From: Sphingomonadales bacterium
Lineage (GTDB): Bacteria; Pseudomonadota; Alphaproteobacteria; Sphingomonadales; Sphingomonadaceae
DNA length: 64,000 bases
Direction: 5' to 3'
Assembly: GCA_009995225.1 (NCBI GenBank)
Contig: JAACPW010000014.1
Span: forward strand, 1 to 64,000
Shown: in pieces, positions 8,701-16,574 of the stretch
Layout of the letters: every line of letters starts with the position of its first letter
Position numbering within the stretch: the first letter of the stretch is position 1
Made by a program: the position numbers and the translations under genes
Notes under the pieces: generated by a model
What the model saw: only the letters and a program-made list of their open reading frames with translations
The model's database searches: none
Told to the model about the DNA's origin: nothing

Positions 8701-8723
8701 AAAAAACTCGCAAAAAATTGCGA
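8701..8723 (-). promoter_or_regulatory. Hairpin plus U-tract directly before the helicase start codon
   Basis: In the transcript sense the stem TCGCAA/TTGCGA with a T4 loop is followed by G, TTTTTT, C and then two bases before the ATG at 8698. This is shaped like a small intrinsic terminator and occupies the place where a ribosome-binding site should be; no good Shine-Dalgarno is visible. Possible control of a helicase leader, perhaps by temperature or autoregulation. Confidence 0.4.
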
Positions 8724-8882
8724 CGCGCGCAGGCAAATCCCAAACGGATGGCACGCGCGGCGCGGGGGTTGAAACCACCCGCGTGAAAAGGGAAGTCTTG
8801 AGGTAGAACCGAAGTGCGGCCGGGGCGAATGCTTCACGCTATCCGCCGCTTCACGCATGGCCAGCGCGCTTCGATGATCCGC

Positions 8883-8911
8883 CTATAGGGGGTAACATCG
8901 AAAAAAGTCAA
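8883..8911 (-). promoter_or_regulatory. Sigma-70-type promoter for the helicase gene
   Basis: On the minus strand TTGACT (8906-8911) is separated by 17 bp from CTATAG (8883-8888). Start of transcription would fall near 8875, giving a leader of about 175 nt before the ATG at 8698. This is the best sigma-70 match seen in the window. Confidence 0.6.
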
Positions 8912-8936
8912 AGTCTTTCGGCGTGCGTCATGGAAT

Positions 8937-8958
8937 GAGCGCGCTTGCAGGCGCGCTC
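8937..8958 (-). terminator. Stem-loop downstream of the secreted TonB-C-like protein gene
   Basis: Perfect 8-bp inverted repeat GAGCGCGC/GCGCGCTC with a 6-base loop, starting 13 bp after the stop of the gene at 8971-9369. There is no U-tract, so termination would be inefficient or Rho-assisted. Confidence 0.4.
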
Positions 8959-8970
8959 AACGGGCCAAGA

Positions 8971-9369
8971 TCAATCTTTTTCCCGGATCTCGAGAAAGTT
9001 CAGGCGACCCTCATAAATCCCCTCAACCGTACTGCCATTGGCATTCTGCGCCGGCTCGAACGTGTGGTGCTTCAACAAGACCGCGCACAATTTGTCGTTG
9101 ACGTAATTCATCCGAAATTCGTCGTTCAACTTGCAATCGACCGGCGCTCCGTCCGAACCGACATCAAGCGTAAATCCGACTTCGCTGCGCCAAACGCGCA
9201 GCCGCGACGCTTCCTTGAGAAACTCGCGGTCGCCTGTGAATTCGATCAGGCGTGCAGGCTTAACCTTTGACCGGGCCGTGCCATCATTTTGCGGTTCATT
9301 GCCCGCAATGGCAGGGCTTGAAACAACACTGAGCGCTGCAAGCGTTGTGAGGATGAGCGCAGATTTCAT
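8971..9369 (-). CDS. Secreted protein with TonB C-terminal-like domain
   Basis: 132 aa. Residues 1-22 form a signal peptide (MKSALILTTLAALSVVSS, cleavage after AIA). The rest includes VGFTLDVGSDGAPVDCKLN, NDKLCAVLLKHHTFEPAQNA and EGIYEGRLNFLEIRE, which follows the pattern of small periplasmic TonB-C-like proteins of sphingomonads: a G.PV.C strand, a cysteine-containing helix, an F.PA.D/N turn and a final amphipathic strand. The two Cys could form a disulfide. It lacks the N-terminal anchor and Pro-rich region of true TonB, so it is not an energy transducer. Function unknown. About 250 bp without genes lies upstream (9370-9618) and must hold its promoter. Confidence 0.65.
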   Translation of the reverse strand: MKSALILTTLAALSVVSSPAIAGNEPQNDGTARSKVKPARLIEFTGDREFLKEASRLRVWRSEVGFTLDVGSDGAPVDCKLNDEFRMNYVNDKLCAVLLKHHTFEPAQNANGSTVEGIYEGRLNFLEIREKD

Positions 9370-9618
9370 GAGATCAGCCTTGCCATATCAGAAGCGGCGT
9401 CAGAGGCGACGCCGCTCCTTGTCATAATACGGCAACGCAGATTACGCGCAATTCGAACGCGGTGAACCGTTCAAATCGGCAGATTCTTGCACGCTCAGCT
9501 TCACAAGCTGCACTTAACTTGCGCGTAGACGAAATCCCCTACCAATGGCGGGGAACAACATAAGGTGATGGCGCAATGCCTTCGGATCGCATGCCTTGCG
9601 CGCCCCACCGGCAAACAC

Positions 9619-11181
9619 TCATCCAAGGCCTGCTGCGGCAAGCAGCGCTCTCGTGCTTGCGTCAAACTCGCCCTCCCCGGATTCGATTTGCTTGGCAATC
9701 GCCTTGCCCAATTCCACGCCGAACTGGTCGAACGGGTTGATCCCCATCAGCACCGCATTGGCAAAGGTCCGGTGTTCGTGAAACGCAATCAACGCCCCCA
9801 ACGCTGCGGCATCGCAATCATCAATCAGGAAGGTCGTCGAGGGCCGGTCACCCGGATAGGCGCGCGCAGGATCGTCCGACGGCTTGCCTGCCATCAGAGC
9901 CGCACCTTGCGCCAGGCAGTTCATCAACAAGATCCGGTGATGCGCGGGATCGAGTTGATCGCCCGGTCCGATGCTGACCAGAAAATCGACCGGGATCAGA
10001 TGCGTGCCTTGATGCAGCAGCTGGAACACCGCGTGCTGCGCGTCCGTCCCTACCCCGCCCCACGTCACCGCCGCCGTCGGTCCGTCAACCGGCGCGCCGG
10101 TTACCGTCACGCTTTTGCCGTTTGATTCCATTTCGAGTTGCTGAAGGTAGGATGGAAGCAGTGCAAGCCGTTCGTCATACGCGAAAACCGCACGGGTCTG
10201 GCAGCCGCGCAGCCGCGTGTAATATTGGTCGGCATAGGCCGCAAGCAACGGCGCGTTGGCGCAGCCCTCGGTTTCGCGGAAGTGATCATCCACGGCCTTG
10301 GCGCCCGCCAGCATCGCGCGAAACTCTTCCATGCCGATGGCCAAAGCAACCGGAAAACCGATCGAGGAAAACAGCGAATAGCGCCCGCCGACGCTTTCCG
10401 TGAAAGGCAGGACGCGGGTTTCGTCGACGCCCCATTCGACCGCATTTTCGGGCGACGCGGTAAGCGCGATGACTCGGCCGCCGGGATCCTCCACGCCGTT
10501 GTCGGCAAGCCACCGGAGCGCGCTGTTGGCGTTGGTGAGGGTTTCGATGGTGGTAAAGGTCTTCGATGCTATCGCAATCAGGGTGGTGGCCGGATCACAG
10601 GCGGCAAAGGCCTGTTCCAGCGCCAATCCATCGATATTGGACACCACATGGACATCGACCATCGCCCCGTCACGGGTCAGCGCGTCGATCGCCAGCGCCG
10701 GCCCAAGGGCTGAACCGCCAATCCCTATCGCAATACAATGCTTGACCTCGTCCAGGGCGCCATCGTGGATCGCCTCGACCAGCATGCCCATGCGCGTAAG
10801 CAGCGCCTCTGCCTCTTCAACCTGCGCCGGGGTGCCGCTGCCGCGCAGGGCGCCGTGGGTCGCGGCGCGGCCTTCGGTGACGTTGATTATTCCGCCATCG
10901 AACAAAGCCTCGCACGCGAGGCCAAAGCCTGCCGCCTCAGTCAGCGTTTCAAAGGCGGCAAGCAGCGCATCGCTCAAATGGGTTTTGGAAAAGTCTATCA
11001 GCATCCCTGCCTGAGCCGTACTGCCGGGTTCAACCGGCCAGCCAATGCGCCGGGTGAGCGTCGCAGGACGATCCGCGTCGGCGCCGAACAGATCTGCCAA
11101 GGTCGGCTGCGGCAACGCACGCAAGGCGAGCCATGCGCGGGCGATGGCGGTTTCGCCGGGTTGAATGTCCGTGGTGCTCAT
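9619..11181 (-). CDS. pgi: Glucose-6-phosphate isomerase
   Basis: 520 aa, starting at ATG 11181 (MSTTDIQPGETAIARAWLAL). Sugar-isomerase signatures are present: AIGIGGSALGP, SKTFTTIETLTN, VGGRYSLFSSIGFPVALA (GPI signature 1) and MGINPFDQFGVELGK (signature 2 region), with the catalytic Glu and His in the ESVGGRYS and HQGTH segments. It interconverts glucose-6-P and fructose-6-P, mainly for gluconeogenesis or feeding the Entner-Doudoroff route in these bacteria. Divergent from lepB with 49 bp between the starts, so both promoters overlap there. The frame is open further upstream but that part is antisense to lepB. Confidence 0.94.
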   Translation of the reverse strand: MSTTDIQPGETAIARAWLALRALPQPTLADLFGADADRPATLTRRIGWPVEPGSTAQAGMLIDFSKTHLSDALLAAFETLTEAAGFGLACEALFDGGIINVTEGRAATHGALRGSGTPAQVEEAEALLTRMGMLVEAIHDGALDEVKHCIAIGIGGSALGPALAIDALTRDGAMVDVHVVSNIDGLALEQAFAACDPATTLIAIASKTFTTIETLTNANSALRWLADNGVEDPGGRVIALTASPENAVEWGVDETRVLPFTESVGGRYSLFSSIGFPVALAIGMEEFRAMLAGAKAVDDHFRETEGCANAPLLAAYADQYYTRLRGCQTRAVFAYDERLALLPSYLQQLEMESNGKSVTVTGAPVDGPTAAVTWGGVGTDAQHAVFQLLHQGTHLIPVDFLVSIGPGDQLDPAHHRILLMNCLAQGAALMAGKPSDDPARAYPGDRPSTTFLIDDCDAAALGALIAFHEHRTFANAVLMGINPFDQFGVELGKAIAKQIESGEGEFDASTRALLAAAGLG

Positions 11182-11230
11182 CGCCGTTCCCCTTTGCGCA
11201 AGTGTGCGGCTGCGAGTAAGGGCAGAGGCA

Positions 11231-12079
11231 ATGGATGTTAAGACCCAATCGCTTGCGGGAACACAGCCCGACGCAGATGACGCACAAACGCGTGAAAGCT
11301 GGGGCGGGTTCGTCTGGTTTCTGGTCAAGCTGTTGCTGGCGGTGCTGGCATTCCGGATCTTTGTGTTTTCGCCCTTCTCGATCCCCAGCGAAAGCATGTT
11401 GCCCCGCCTGATGAACGGCGATTATCTGCTCGCGGCCAAGTGGCCCTATGGCTTTTCGCGTCATTCATTGCCCTTCGATCTGCCGCTGCCCGATGGGCGG
11501 CTGCTGGCACGTGCGCCCGAGCGGGGTGATGTCGTGATCTTCAAGCACCCGGTTGACGGGCGCGAATATATCAAGCGGGTGATCGGTCTGCCGGGTGATC
11601 GGGTCGCGGTGATCGGCGGCGCAGTCATCCTGAACGGCGTGCGACTGCCGCGCGAACGCACGGCCGATGTGGCCTTGCCGCAGTCGGCCAACACCGGCTG
11701 TGCGTGGGGCGGCGATCTCGGACTGGGGACAGGAACGGGGACGGGTGTAACCAACGTATGTCGTTATACGGCCGTTCGCGAAACATTGCCGGACGGCACG
11801 TTTCACACAACGCTCGATTTCGGCATGACGCCCTATGACAGCTTCGCCGAACAGGCCGTGCCCGAGGGGCGGATGTTCGTGATGGGCGACAACCGCGATT
11901 CGTCGCGCGACAGCCGCTTTCCCGCCGTCGCGGGTGACGGGGTTGGCATGGTTCCCCAAGACCTGCTGGTCGGGCGCGCGGCGATCATCGTCTGGTCGAC
12001 CAACGGCAGCGCCGATTGGGGCAGGCCTTGGACCTGGTTCACGGCCGCCCGCTGGGACCGCATCGGAGATATGTTGTGA
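11231..12079 (+). CDS. lepB: Signal peptidase I
   Basis: 282 aa. A single predicted membrane segment (FVWFLVKLLLAVLAFRIFVF) at about residues 28-47 is followed by box B SIPSESMLPRLMNGDYLL with the catalytic Ser, box D GDVVIFKHP...YIKRVIGLPGDRV with the catalytic Lys, and box E MGDNRDSSRDSR. It cleaves signal peptides on the periplasmic face. A Gly/Thr-rich insertion with two cysteines (GCAWGGDLGLGTGTG) precedes box E, as in alphaproteobacterial enzymes. ATG 11231 has AGAGG just upstream. The stop overlaps the rnc start. Confidence 0.94.
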   Translation: MDVKTQSLAGTQPDADDAQTRESWGGFVWFLVKLLLAVLAFRIFVFSPFSIPSESMLPRLMNGDYLLAAKWPYGFSRHSLPFDLPLPDGRLLARAPERGDVVIFKHPVDGREYIKRVIGLPGDRVAVIGGAVILNGVRLPRERTADVALPQSANTGCAWGGDLGLGTGTGTGVTNVCRYTAVRETLPDGTFHTTLDFGMTPYDSFAEQAVPEGRMFVMGDNRDSSRDSRFPAVAGDGVGMVPQDLLVGRAAIIVWSTNGSADWGRPWTWFTAARWDRIGDML

Positions 12080-12759
12080 ACGGGCTTGCGCCGGCCACGC
12101 GCGAGTGGCTCGAAGGACAAGGGTTCGCCATCGCCAGCGAAGCCACGTGGCTTGAGGCGCTCACCCACGGCAGCTTCAACGGTTCCGGCGCAGAGGCGGC
12201 GGATTATCAACGGCTCGAGTTTCTGGGTGACCGGGTGCTGGGCCTATCGGTTGCCAGTTGGCTGTTCCGCGCAGGCGACGCCCCTGAAGGTCGCCTTTCG
12301 CAGCGATTGAACGCGTTGGTCAGCGGGGCCACTTGTGCGCGAATCGCCCGGACGATCAACCTTCCGCCCCACATCCGCCTGGGCAAGCAGGCGCGCGATG
12401 ATGGCGGGACCGATAGTGACAAGATCCTGGGCGATGTGATGGAGGCCTTGATCGGGGCCTGCTTCATCGAAAACGGCTTCGATGCGGCGCAAGCGATGAT
12501 CTACAAGCTGTGGTCAGGCGAGCTTGAAGGTGACGAAGGCAAGGCCAAACATCCCAAAAGCGCGCTGCAGGAATGGGCTGCCGGCAACCGCCGCGCGCCG
12601 CCGCTGTACGAGGTGATCGACCGCAGCGGGCCGGACCACGCCGCTCGCTTTACCGTGCAGGTCAGCGTTCGCAATATCGGCGCGGCCGAGGCGACCGCGA
12701 CCAGCAAAGGCGAGGCTGAACGACTGGCGGCCAAGGCGTTTCTGGAACAGTTCGGATAA
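12076..12759 (+). CDS. rnc: Ribonuclease III
   Basis: 227 aa, starting with GTG at 12076 that overlaps the lepB stop (GTGA), so the two are translationally coupled. The RNase III signature YQRLEFLGDRVLGLSVA and the second metal site DKILGDVMEALIGACF are intact; a C-terminal double-stranded RNA-binding domain runs from HPKSALQEWAA to the end with the KGEAERLAAKAFLEQ helix. It processes rRNA precursors and double-stranded RNA. The lepB-rnc-era order is standard in alphaproteobacteria; here a ParB site lies between rnc and era. Confidence 0.94.
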   Translation: MNGLAPATREWLEGQGFAIASEATWLEALTHGSFNGSGAEAADYQRLEFLGDRVLGLSVASWLFRAGDAPEGRLSQRLNALVSGATCARIARTINLPPHIRLGKQARDDGGTDSDKILGDVMEALIGACFIENGFDAAQAMIYKLWSGELEGDEGKAKHPKSALQEWAAGNRRAPPLYEVIDRSGPDHAARFTVQVSVRNIGAAEATATSKGEAERLAAKAFLEQFG

Positions 12760-12797
12760 CATCCCTGCAAGACATATTGCCGCCAATGTTCCTGTAA

Positions 12798-12813
12798 TGT
12801 TTCACGTGAAACA
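12798..12813. other. parS centromere site (ParB binding)
   Basis: TGTTTCACGTGAAACA is an exact match to the universal 16-bp chromosomal parS palindrome and is extended by one more complementary base pair each side (A...T). It lies in the 210-bp gap between rnc and era, not inside a gene. ParB/Spo0J loads here and spreads to drive origin segregation and condensin loading. No second copy was seen in the window. Confidence 0.93.
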
Positions 12814-12845
12814 TGGCCTTTGCGCCGCAATGCGGCAGGCTGGAG

Positions 12846-12874
12846 GGGGTCTAGACGGGGTCTAACCGGGGTCT
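12846..12874 (+). repeat. Three GGGGTCT direct repeats at exactly 11-bp spacing
   Basis: GGGGTCT occurs at 12846, 12857 and 12868, each followed by three or four variable bases. The 11-bp period is close to one helical turn, so all copies would face one side of the DNA. It lies 33 bp beyond parS and about 95 bp before the era start. Might be an operator for era or an accessory to parS; no protein can be named. Confidence 0.6.
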
Positions 12875-12969
12875 GGCGCCGCACTGGTCAAGGCTGTCCC
12901 ACATCAAATCGCCCGCAAGACCCAGGCGAGGCTTCGACAAATGCAGGCCGGATCGCTATGGCGCGAGGC

Positions 12970-13902
12970 ATGACACAAACACCCCCTACCCCATCAGGCG
13001 CCACCCGCTGCGGCATGGTCGCCGTGATCGGCGCGCCCAACGCGGGCAAATCGACGCTCGTGAACCAGCTCGTCGGCCAGAAGGTCGCGATTACCAGCGC
13101 CAAGGCGCAGACCACCCGCGCCCGGATGCTCGGCATTGCGTTGCATGAACTGGCGGGCGCGCCGGTGCAGATGGTGCTGGTCGACACCCCCGGCATCTTT
13201 GCACCGCGCCGCAGGCTCGACCGCGCGATGGTCAGCGCCGCATGGGAGGGCGCAGAAAGCGCCGACGCCGTGCTGCTGCTGGTCGACCCGATCAAACAGC
13301 GCCGTCACGAGTTGGAGCCCCTGCTGGAGGCACTTGCAGGCCGCCCGGAACGCAAGATCCTGGTCATCAACAAGGTCGACCGTTCCAAGAAGGAACCCAT
13401 GCTGGCGCTGGCGCAGGATTTGGGCGGCAAGGTCGATTTTGCCGAGATCTACTTCGTCTCGGCGCTGACCGGGGATGGCGTGCCGGAACTGAAGGATGCG
13501 CTTGCGGGCATGATGCCGCAGGCGGAATGGATGTATCCCGAAGATCAGGTCTCCAACGTGTCCGAACGCCTGCTCGCCACCGAAATCACCCGCGAACAGC
13601 TCTACCAGCAGCTCCACGAGGAACTGCCCTACGACAGCGCAGTGCGGCCCGAGAAGTACGAGGTGCGCGCAGACGGCAGCATCGAAATCCACCAGCAGAT
13701 CGTGGTCGCCCGCGAAACGCAGCGCGCGATCGTGCTGGGCAAGGGCGGCGCGCGCATCAAGGCGATCGGCGCGGCGGCACGGGCGGAATTGTCAGAGGTT
13801 CTGGGGGTTCCGGTGCATCTTTATCTCCATGTGAAGCAGTTGGAGAACTGGGCCGAAGACAAGGAGATTTTCGAGGAAATCGGGCTCGATTGGGTGCGGT
13901 GA
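12970..13902 (+). CDS. era: GTPase Era
   Basis: 310 aa. G1 GAPNAGKS, G2 TRARM context, G3 DTPG, G4 NKVD and G5 SALTG are all visible in the first 180 residues. A C-terminal KH domain follows, with IVVARETQRAIVLGKGGARIKAIG. Era binds the 3' end of 16S rRNA and assists 30S maturation, fitting its linkage to rnc. ATG 12970 (MTQTPPTPSGATRCGMVAVIG) is preferred for length and GAGG upstream; ATG 12958 would add four residues. Confidence 0.93.
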   Translation: MTQTPPTPSGATRCGMVAVIGAPNAGKSTLVNQLVGQKVAITSAKAQTTRARMLGIALHELAGAPVQMVLVDTPGIFAPRRRLDRAMVSAAWEGAESADAVLLLVDPIKQRRHELEPLLEALAGRPERKILVINKVDRSKKEPMLALAQDLGGKVDFAEIYFVSALTGDGVPELKDALAGMMPQAEWMYPEDQVSNVSERLLATEITREQLYQQLHEELPYDSAVRPEKYEVRADGSIEIHQQIVVARETQRAIVLGKGGARIKAIGAAARAELSEVLGVPVHLYLHVKQLENWAEDKEIFEEIGLDWVR

Positions 13903-13979
13903 AGCGCGATCTGGCGCAGACGTACTTAGCATCACGGTCTTACGGCAAACGACACACGGCAAAAAATCGTTTGCAGGAG

Positions 13980-14005
13980 GGAACTCTACAGACGTTTGCG
14001 GTCTT
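13980..14005 (+). promoter_or_regulatory. Candidate GGAAC-N17-TCTT promoter before a receiver gene
   Basis: GGAAC at 13980-13984 and TCTT at 14002-14005, spaced 17 bp, in the same arrangement as upstream of the DUF2383-katE and csbD genes. Transcription would start almost at the ATG 14014, implying an mRNA with nearly no leader. May be coincidental. Confidence 0.25.
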
Positions 14006-14013
14006 TGCGTTCC

Positions 14014-14415
14014 ATGTCCGAGCCCATCCTCATCGTAGAAGACGAATTTTTCATCGCTTTCGAGATGAAGAGCATTTTGGAACGTCATGGGTACGAGGTC
14101 TGCGGTATCGCCGCCGATCTTGATGCCGCCATGACCCAGGCCGAAAAGGGCGTGGCCCTTGCGCTTGTGGATTTGCATTTGCGCGACGGGCTCACCGGGC
14201 CGGAAGTTGGCGCTCGGCTATCCAGCGAATTCAATGCTGCCGTGCTGTTTGTTACCGCCAACCCCCTTGTGCTGGGTGACGGAGTAGCGGGCACTGTGGG
14301 CGTGATTAACAAGCCTGCCGAATCAACAAGCCTGTTATCGGCTGTCAGCTATGCTCTTGATCGTCGCCGCGGGCACACACAGGAAGCGCCCGAATGCATT
14401 CGCTGCTTCACCTGA
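14014..14415 (+). CDS. Single-domain response regulator
   Basis: 133 aa receiver with nothing after it. The acidic pocket is E9-D10-E11 (LIVEDEFF), the phospho-acceptor is D53 in LALVDLHLRDG, T81 is in LFVTAN and K100 is in VINKPAES. The tail is a short basic stretch ending in CIRCFT. The ATG at 14014 is chosen; TTG 13996 is also possible and is closer to the only GGAGG in sight. It converges with an HWE-family sensor kinase, with 3 bp between the stops, so the pair probably form one signalling unit. An output partner is not visible. Confidence 0.85.
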   Translation: MSEPILIVEDEFFIAFEMKSILERHGYEVCGIAADLDAAMTQAEKGVALALVDLHLRDGLTGPEVGARLSSEFNAAVLFVTANPLVLGDGVAGTVGVINKPAESTSLLSAVSYALDRRRGHTQEAPECIRCFT

Positions 14416-14418
14416 ATT

Positions 14419-15429
14419 TTAGCGTTTCAGGCGCTCTTCCAGTACCCTCACAGTGATCCGCAGCCCTTCGGGCGCCCATTCGCGATCAATTGTGCCGCCA
14501 AGCTGGGAAACAATCGCGATTTCCGTTAGCTGCGTTCCGAAGCCGGAGTTTTCTGGCGCGCAAACAACTGGCCCGCCTGTCTCGATCCACGTTATCACCA
14601 CGTTGCCATCCTTCGATAGCACTTCGATGCGCAACCTTCCTTCAGGCGCAGAAAGCGCGCCGTACTTGATCGAATTGGTGGCGAATTCGTGGAATGCCAG
14701 ACCAAGCGGCGTGGCTCCACGATCGTCAATCGCCACCCGGTCGCCTTCAATCGCCACCCGCCCTTCATCAAGGGCAGGATAAGGCAACAGCAATTGCCGC
14801 AACAATTCCGACAAGGCGGGCGGGCCGCCATGCGGGGCACTCAGCTCGCTATGCGGACGCGCATAATCATGCGCGCGGCCAAGGGCTGCCACACGCCCCT
14901 GTAGCTGGCTCGCCAAAACATTCATCTCGGGAAACTGACGTGCCGAGATGCCGATGATCCCCCCGATGACCGCAAAGATGTTCTTGATCCGGTGGCTGAG
15001 TTCGCGGCTCAGAACCGCATTCAGCTCGGCCGTCCGCTTGTGTTCGTTGATATCGGTGCAGGTGCCAACCCAGCGAATAATCGTTCCGTCCTCGGCCCGC
15101 ACAGGCAGCGCACGGCCCAGCGTCCAGCGATATTCCCCGCTGTGATGGCGCAGACGATATTCGATTTCATAGGGCTCACCGGTGGCAAGGCTTTGACGCC
15201 ACACCTTCCATGCACCGTCCTGGTCATCAGGGTGGAACATGTTGTTCCAGCCCTCGCCATCGGTTGAACCTTTGGGAGCACCTGTAAACTCGTACCACCG
15301 TGCGTTGTAGTAATCATGCGCGCCGTCCGGAAGCGTCGACCACACCATCTGGGGCATCGCATCGGCAAGCTGCCGGAAACTGATCTGGCCTACGCTGAGC
15401 CCATTGGAATCATCAATCGATGTAGCCAT
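14419..15429 (-). CDS. PAS-domain HWE-family sensor histidine kinase
   Basis: 336 aa, soluble. One PAS domain (about 20-130, with HDYYNARWYEFTG, GWNNMFHPDD and YRWTLGRALPV) is followed by a dimerisation helix with H146 in SRELSHRIKNIFAVI and an ATPase domain with HEFATNSIKYGAL and the WxE of the HWE class (ITWIETGG). No membrane span. HWE kinases in alphaproteobacteria often feed stand-alone receivers or the general stress regulator PhyR; here a single-domain receiver is the convergent neighbour. Start ATG 15429 has AAGGCGG at proper spacing. Confidence 0.9.
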   Translation of the reverse strand: MATSIDDSNGLSVGQISFRQLADAMPQMVWSTLPDGAHDYYNARWYEFTGAPKGSTDGEGWNNMFHPDDQDGAWKVWRQSLATGEPYEIEYRLRHHSGEYRWTLGRALPVRAEDGTIIRWVGTCTDINEHKRTAELNAVLSRELSHRIKNIFAVIGGIIGISARQFPEMNVLASQLQGRVAALGRAHDYARPHSELSAPHGGPPALSELLRQLLLPYPALDEGRVAIEGDRVAIDDRGATPLGLAFHEFATNSIKYGALSAPEGRLRIEVLSKDGNVVITWIETGGPVVCAPENSGFGTQLTEIAIVSQLGGTIDREWAPEGLRITVRVLEERLKR

Positions 15430-15539
15430 CGGGCCGCCTTCTGTCTCGAAACACCCGACTTTTGGGAGCGCGGGGGTTCGCAGACAGCTACCGCATTGTC
15501 CAGCGATGCTGTTATTAACCCTTGTTATTTTCCGGTGGA

Positions 15540-16154
15540 TTACCCGCGACCCAGCTTTTCCAGCTTCGCTTTCAAAGCCGCTTCGTCGAACGGCTTGACG
15601 ATGTAATCGTCTGCGCCTGCCGCGATGCCATCATGGATATCTTTCGCCTCGCCATTCGAGGTGCAGAACACCACCACCGGCTCCTTGGGCGTGGGGATGC
15701 TGCGCAACTTGGTGACGAATTCGATCCCGTCCATTTCGGGCATGTTCCAGTCCGTCAGCACCAGATCGGGCATCGATTTCTTGCACCGCGCCAATGCTTC
15801 CTCCCCGTTTTCCGCTTCTAGCGGCACATAGCCGAGGCTGAGCGCGATCTTGCTGGAAACCTTGCGGATCACGCGGCTGTCATCAACGATCAGACATGTC
15901 TTTGCCGTGGAAGCCGGTGCCGGCTGCGCGGCGTAGCGATCCCGCATCGCCTTGGCCGCGGCGACTATCGCAGCGGTCTCGTCGGATTCGGCAGGTTGCG
16001 TTGGCGCAAGGGGAGCCGGCGCAGATCCAGCGCCGGACGCGGCATCTTGCGCGGCCAGTTTCGCCTCATTCTGCGCCAGCTTTTCGGCAAGGGTCTTACC
16101 CTCCATGCCGGTGCGGCGATTGGGGCCGGAATTGCGCTTGATCAGGTTCTGCAT
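15540..16154 (-). CDS. CheY-like response regulator with long N-terminal extension
   Basis: 204 aa. Residues 1-85 are polar, Ala/Pro/Gln-rich and probably disordered or helical (GKTLAEKLAQNEAKLAAQ). Residues 86-204 are a receiver: D91-D92 in LIVDDSRVIRK, phospho-acceptor D135 in LTDWNMPEMDG, the Ser/Thr in VVFCTSNGE and Lys in YIVKPFDE. Closest in style to chemotaxis CheY. It follows the unknown gene at 16157-16459 by 2 bp, which in turn follows topA, so it may be cotranscribed with them. Confidence 0.87.
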   Translation of the reverse strand: MQNLIKRNSGPNRRTGMEGKTLAEKLAQNEAKLAAQDAASGAGSAPAPLAPTQPAESDETAAIVAAAKAMRDRYAAQPAPASTAKTCLIVDDSRVIRKVSSKIALSLGYVPLEAENGEEALARCKKSMPDLVLTDWNMPEMDGIEFVTKLRSIPTPKEPVVVFCTSNGEAKDIHDGIAAGADDYIVKPFDEAALKAKLEKLGRG

Positions 16155-16156
16155 GA

Positions 16157-16459
16157 TTATCGCACTCCGCCAGCAGACGAATAGCTCGACTGATAGGCCT
16201 GAGCAGCAAAATCATCCGAATAGGGATCGGCGTCGTCCAGCGTGCCGACCGCCTCGCCCGGCGTCACGCGGATATGCAGATACGGCATCCACACATCGCC
16301 AAATTCGGCCTTCTGATACCACACGTCGAGCACGTCATAGCTGGCCCACATGCCATCAGGCTCGCGCAGGCGTATCCCTTCCCCGATGCGCGGCACCGCG
16401 GCAAAGCGTATGCGGCTCTGGGTTTGGTGGGTCTCGTTCTGGATTTCGATTTCTATCAC
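16157..16459 (-). CDS. Hypothetical protein between topA and a CheY-like regulator
   Basis: About 100 aa from GTG 16459 (VIEIEIQNETHQTQSRIRF); a TTG at 16498 would add 13 residues. An AAGGG lies 8 bp before the GTG. The body predicts beta strands (RFAAVPRIGEGIRL, MWASYDVLDVWYQ, VWMPYLHIRV) and an acidic Ser/Tyr-rich tail (DDADPYSDDFAAQ). No family is recognised. The 2-bp gap to the following receiver gene supports a shared transcript and perhaps a shared role. Confidence 0.68.
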   Translation of the reverse strand: MIEIEIQNETHQTQSRIRFAAVPRIGEGIRLREPDGMWASYDVLDVWYQKAEFGDVWMPYLHIRVTPGEAVGTLDDADPYSDDFAAQAYQSSYSSAGGVR

Positions 16460-16524
16460 GGCGGGAGCCCTTTTTCCGGTCACCGTGGTAGGGTCCAAAT
16501 GCTTTATTATTTACAAACGTGACG

Positions 16525-16558
16525 GGCCCGGCGTGGCCTTTTTGCGCAGCGCCGGGCC
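16525..16558 (-). terminator. Stem-loop after topA
   Basis: Inverted repeat GGCCCGGCG/CGCCGGGCC (9 bp, perfect, 16-base loop) begins 16 bp after the topA stop. There is no U-tract on the minus strand, so it may attenuate rather than stop transcription into the gene at 16157-16459. Confidence 0.45.
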
Positions 16559-16574
16559 TCGGTTCGTCGTGTTG

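Noticed and set aside
15510..15526. CtrA-type box upstream of the HWE kinase
   Set aside because: Only one TTAA half-site; the other half reads TATT.
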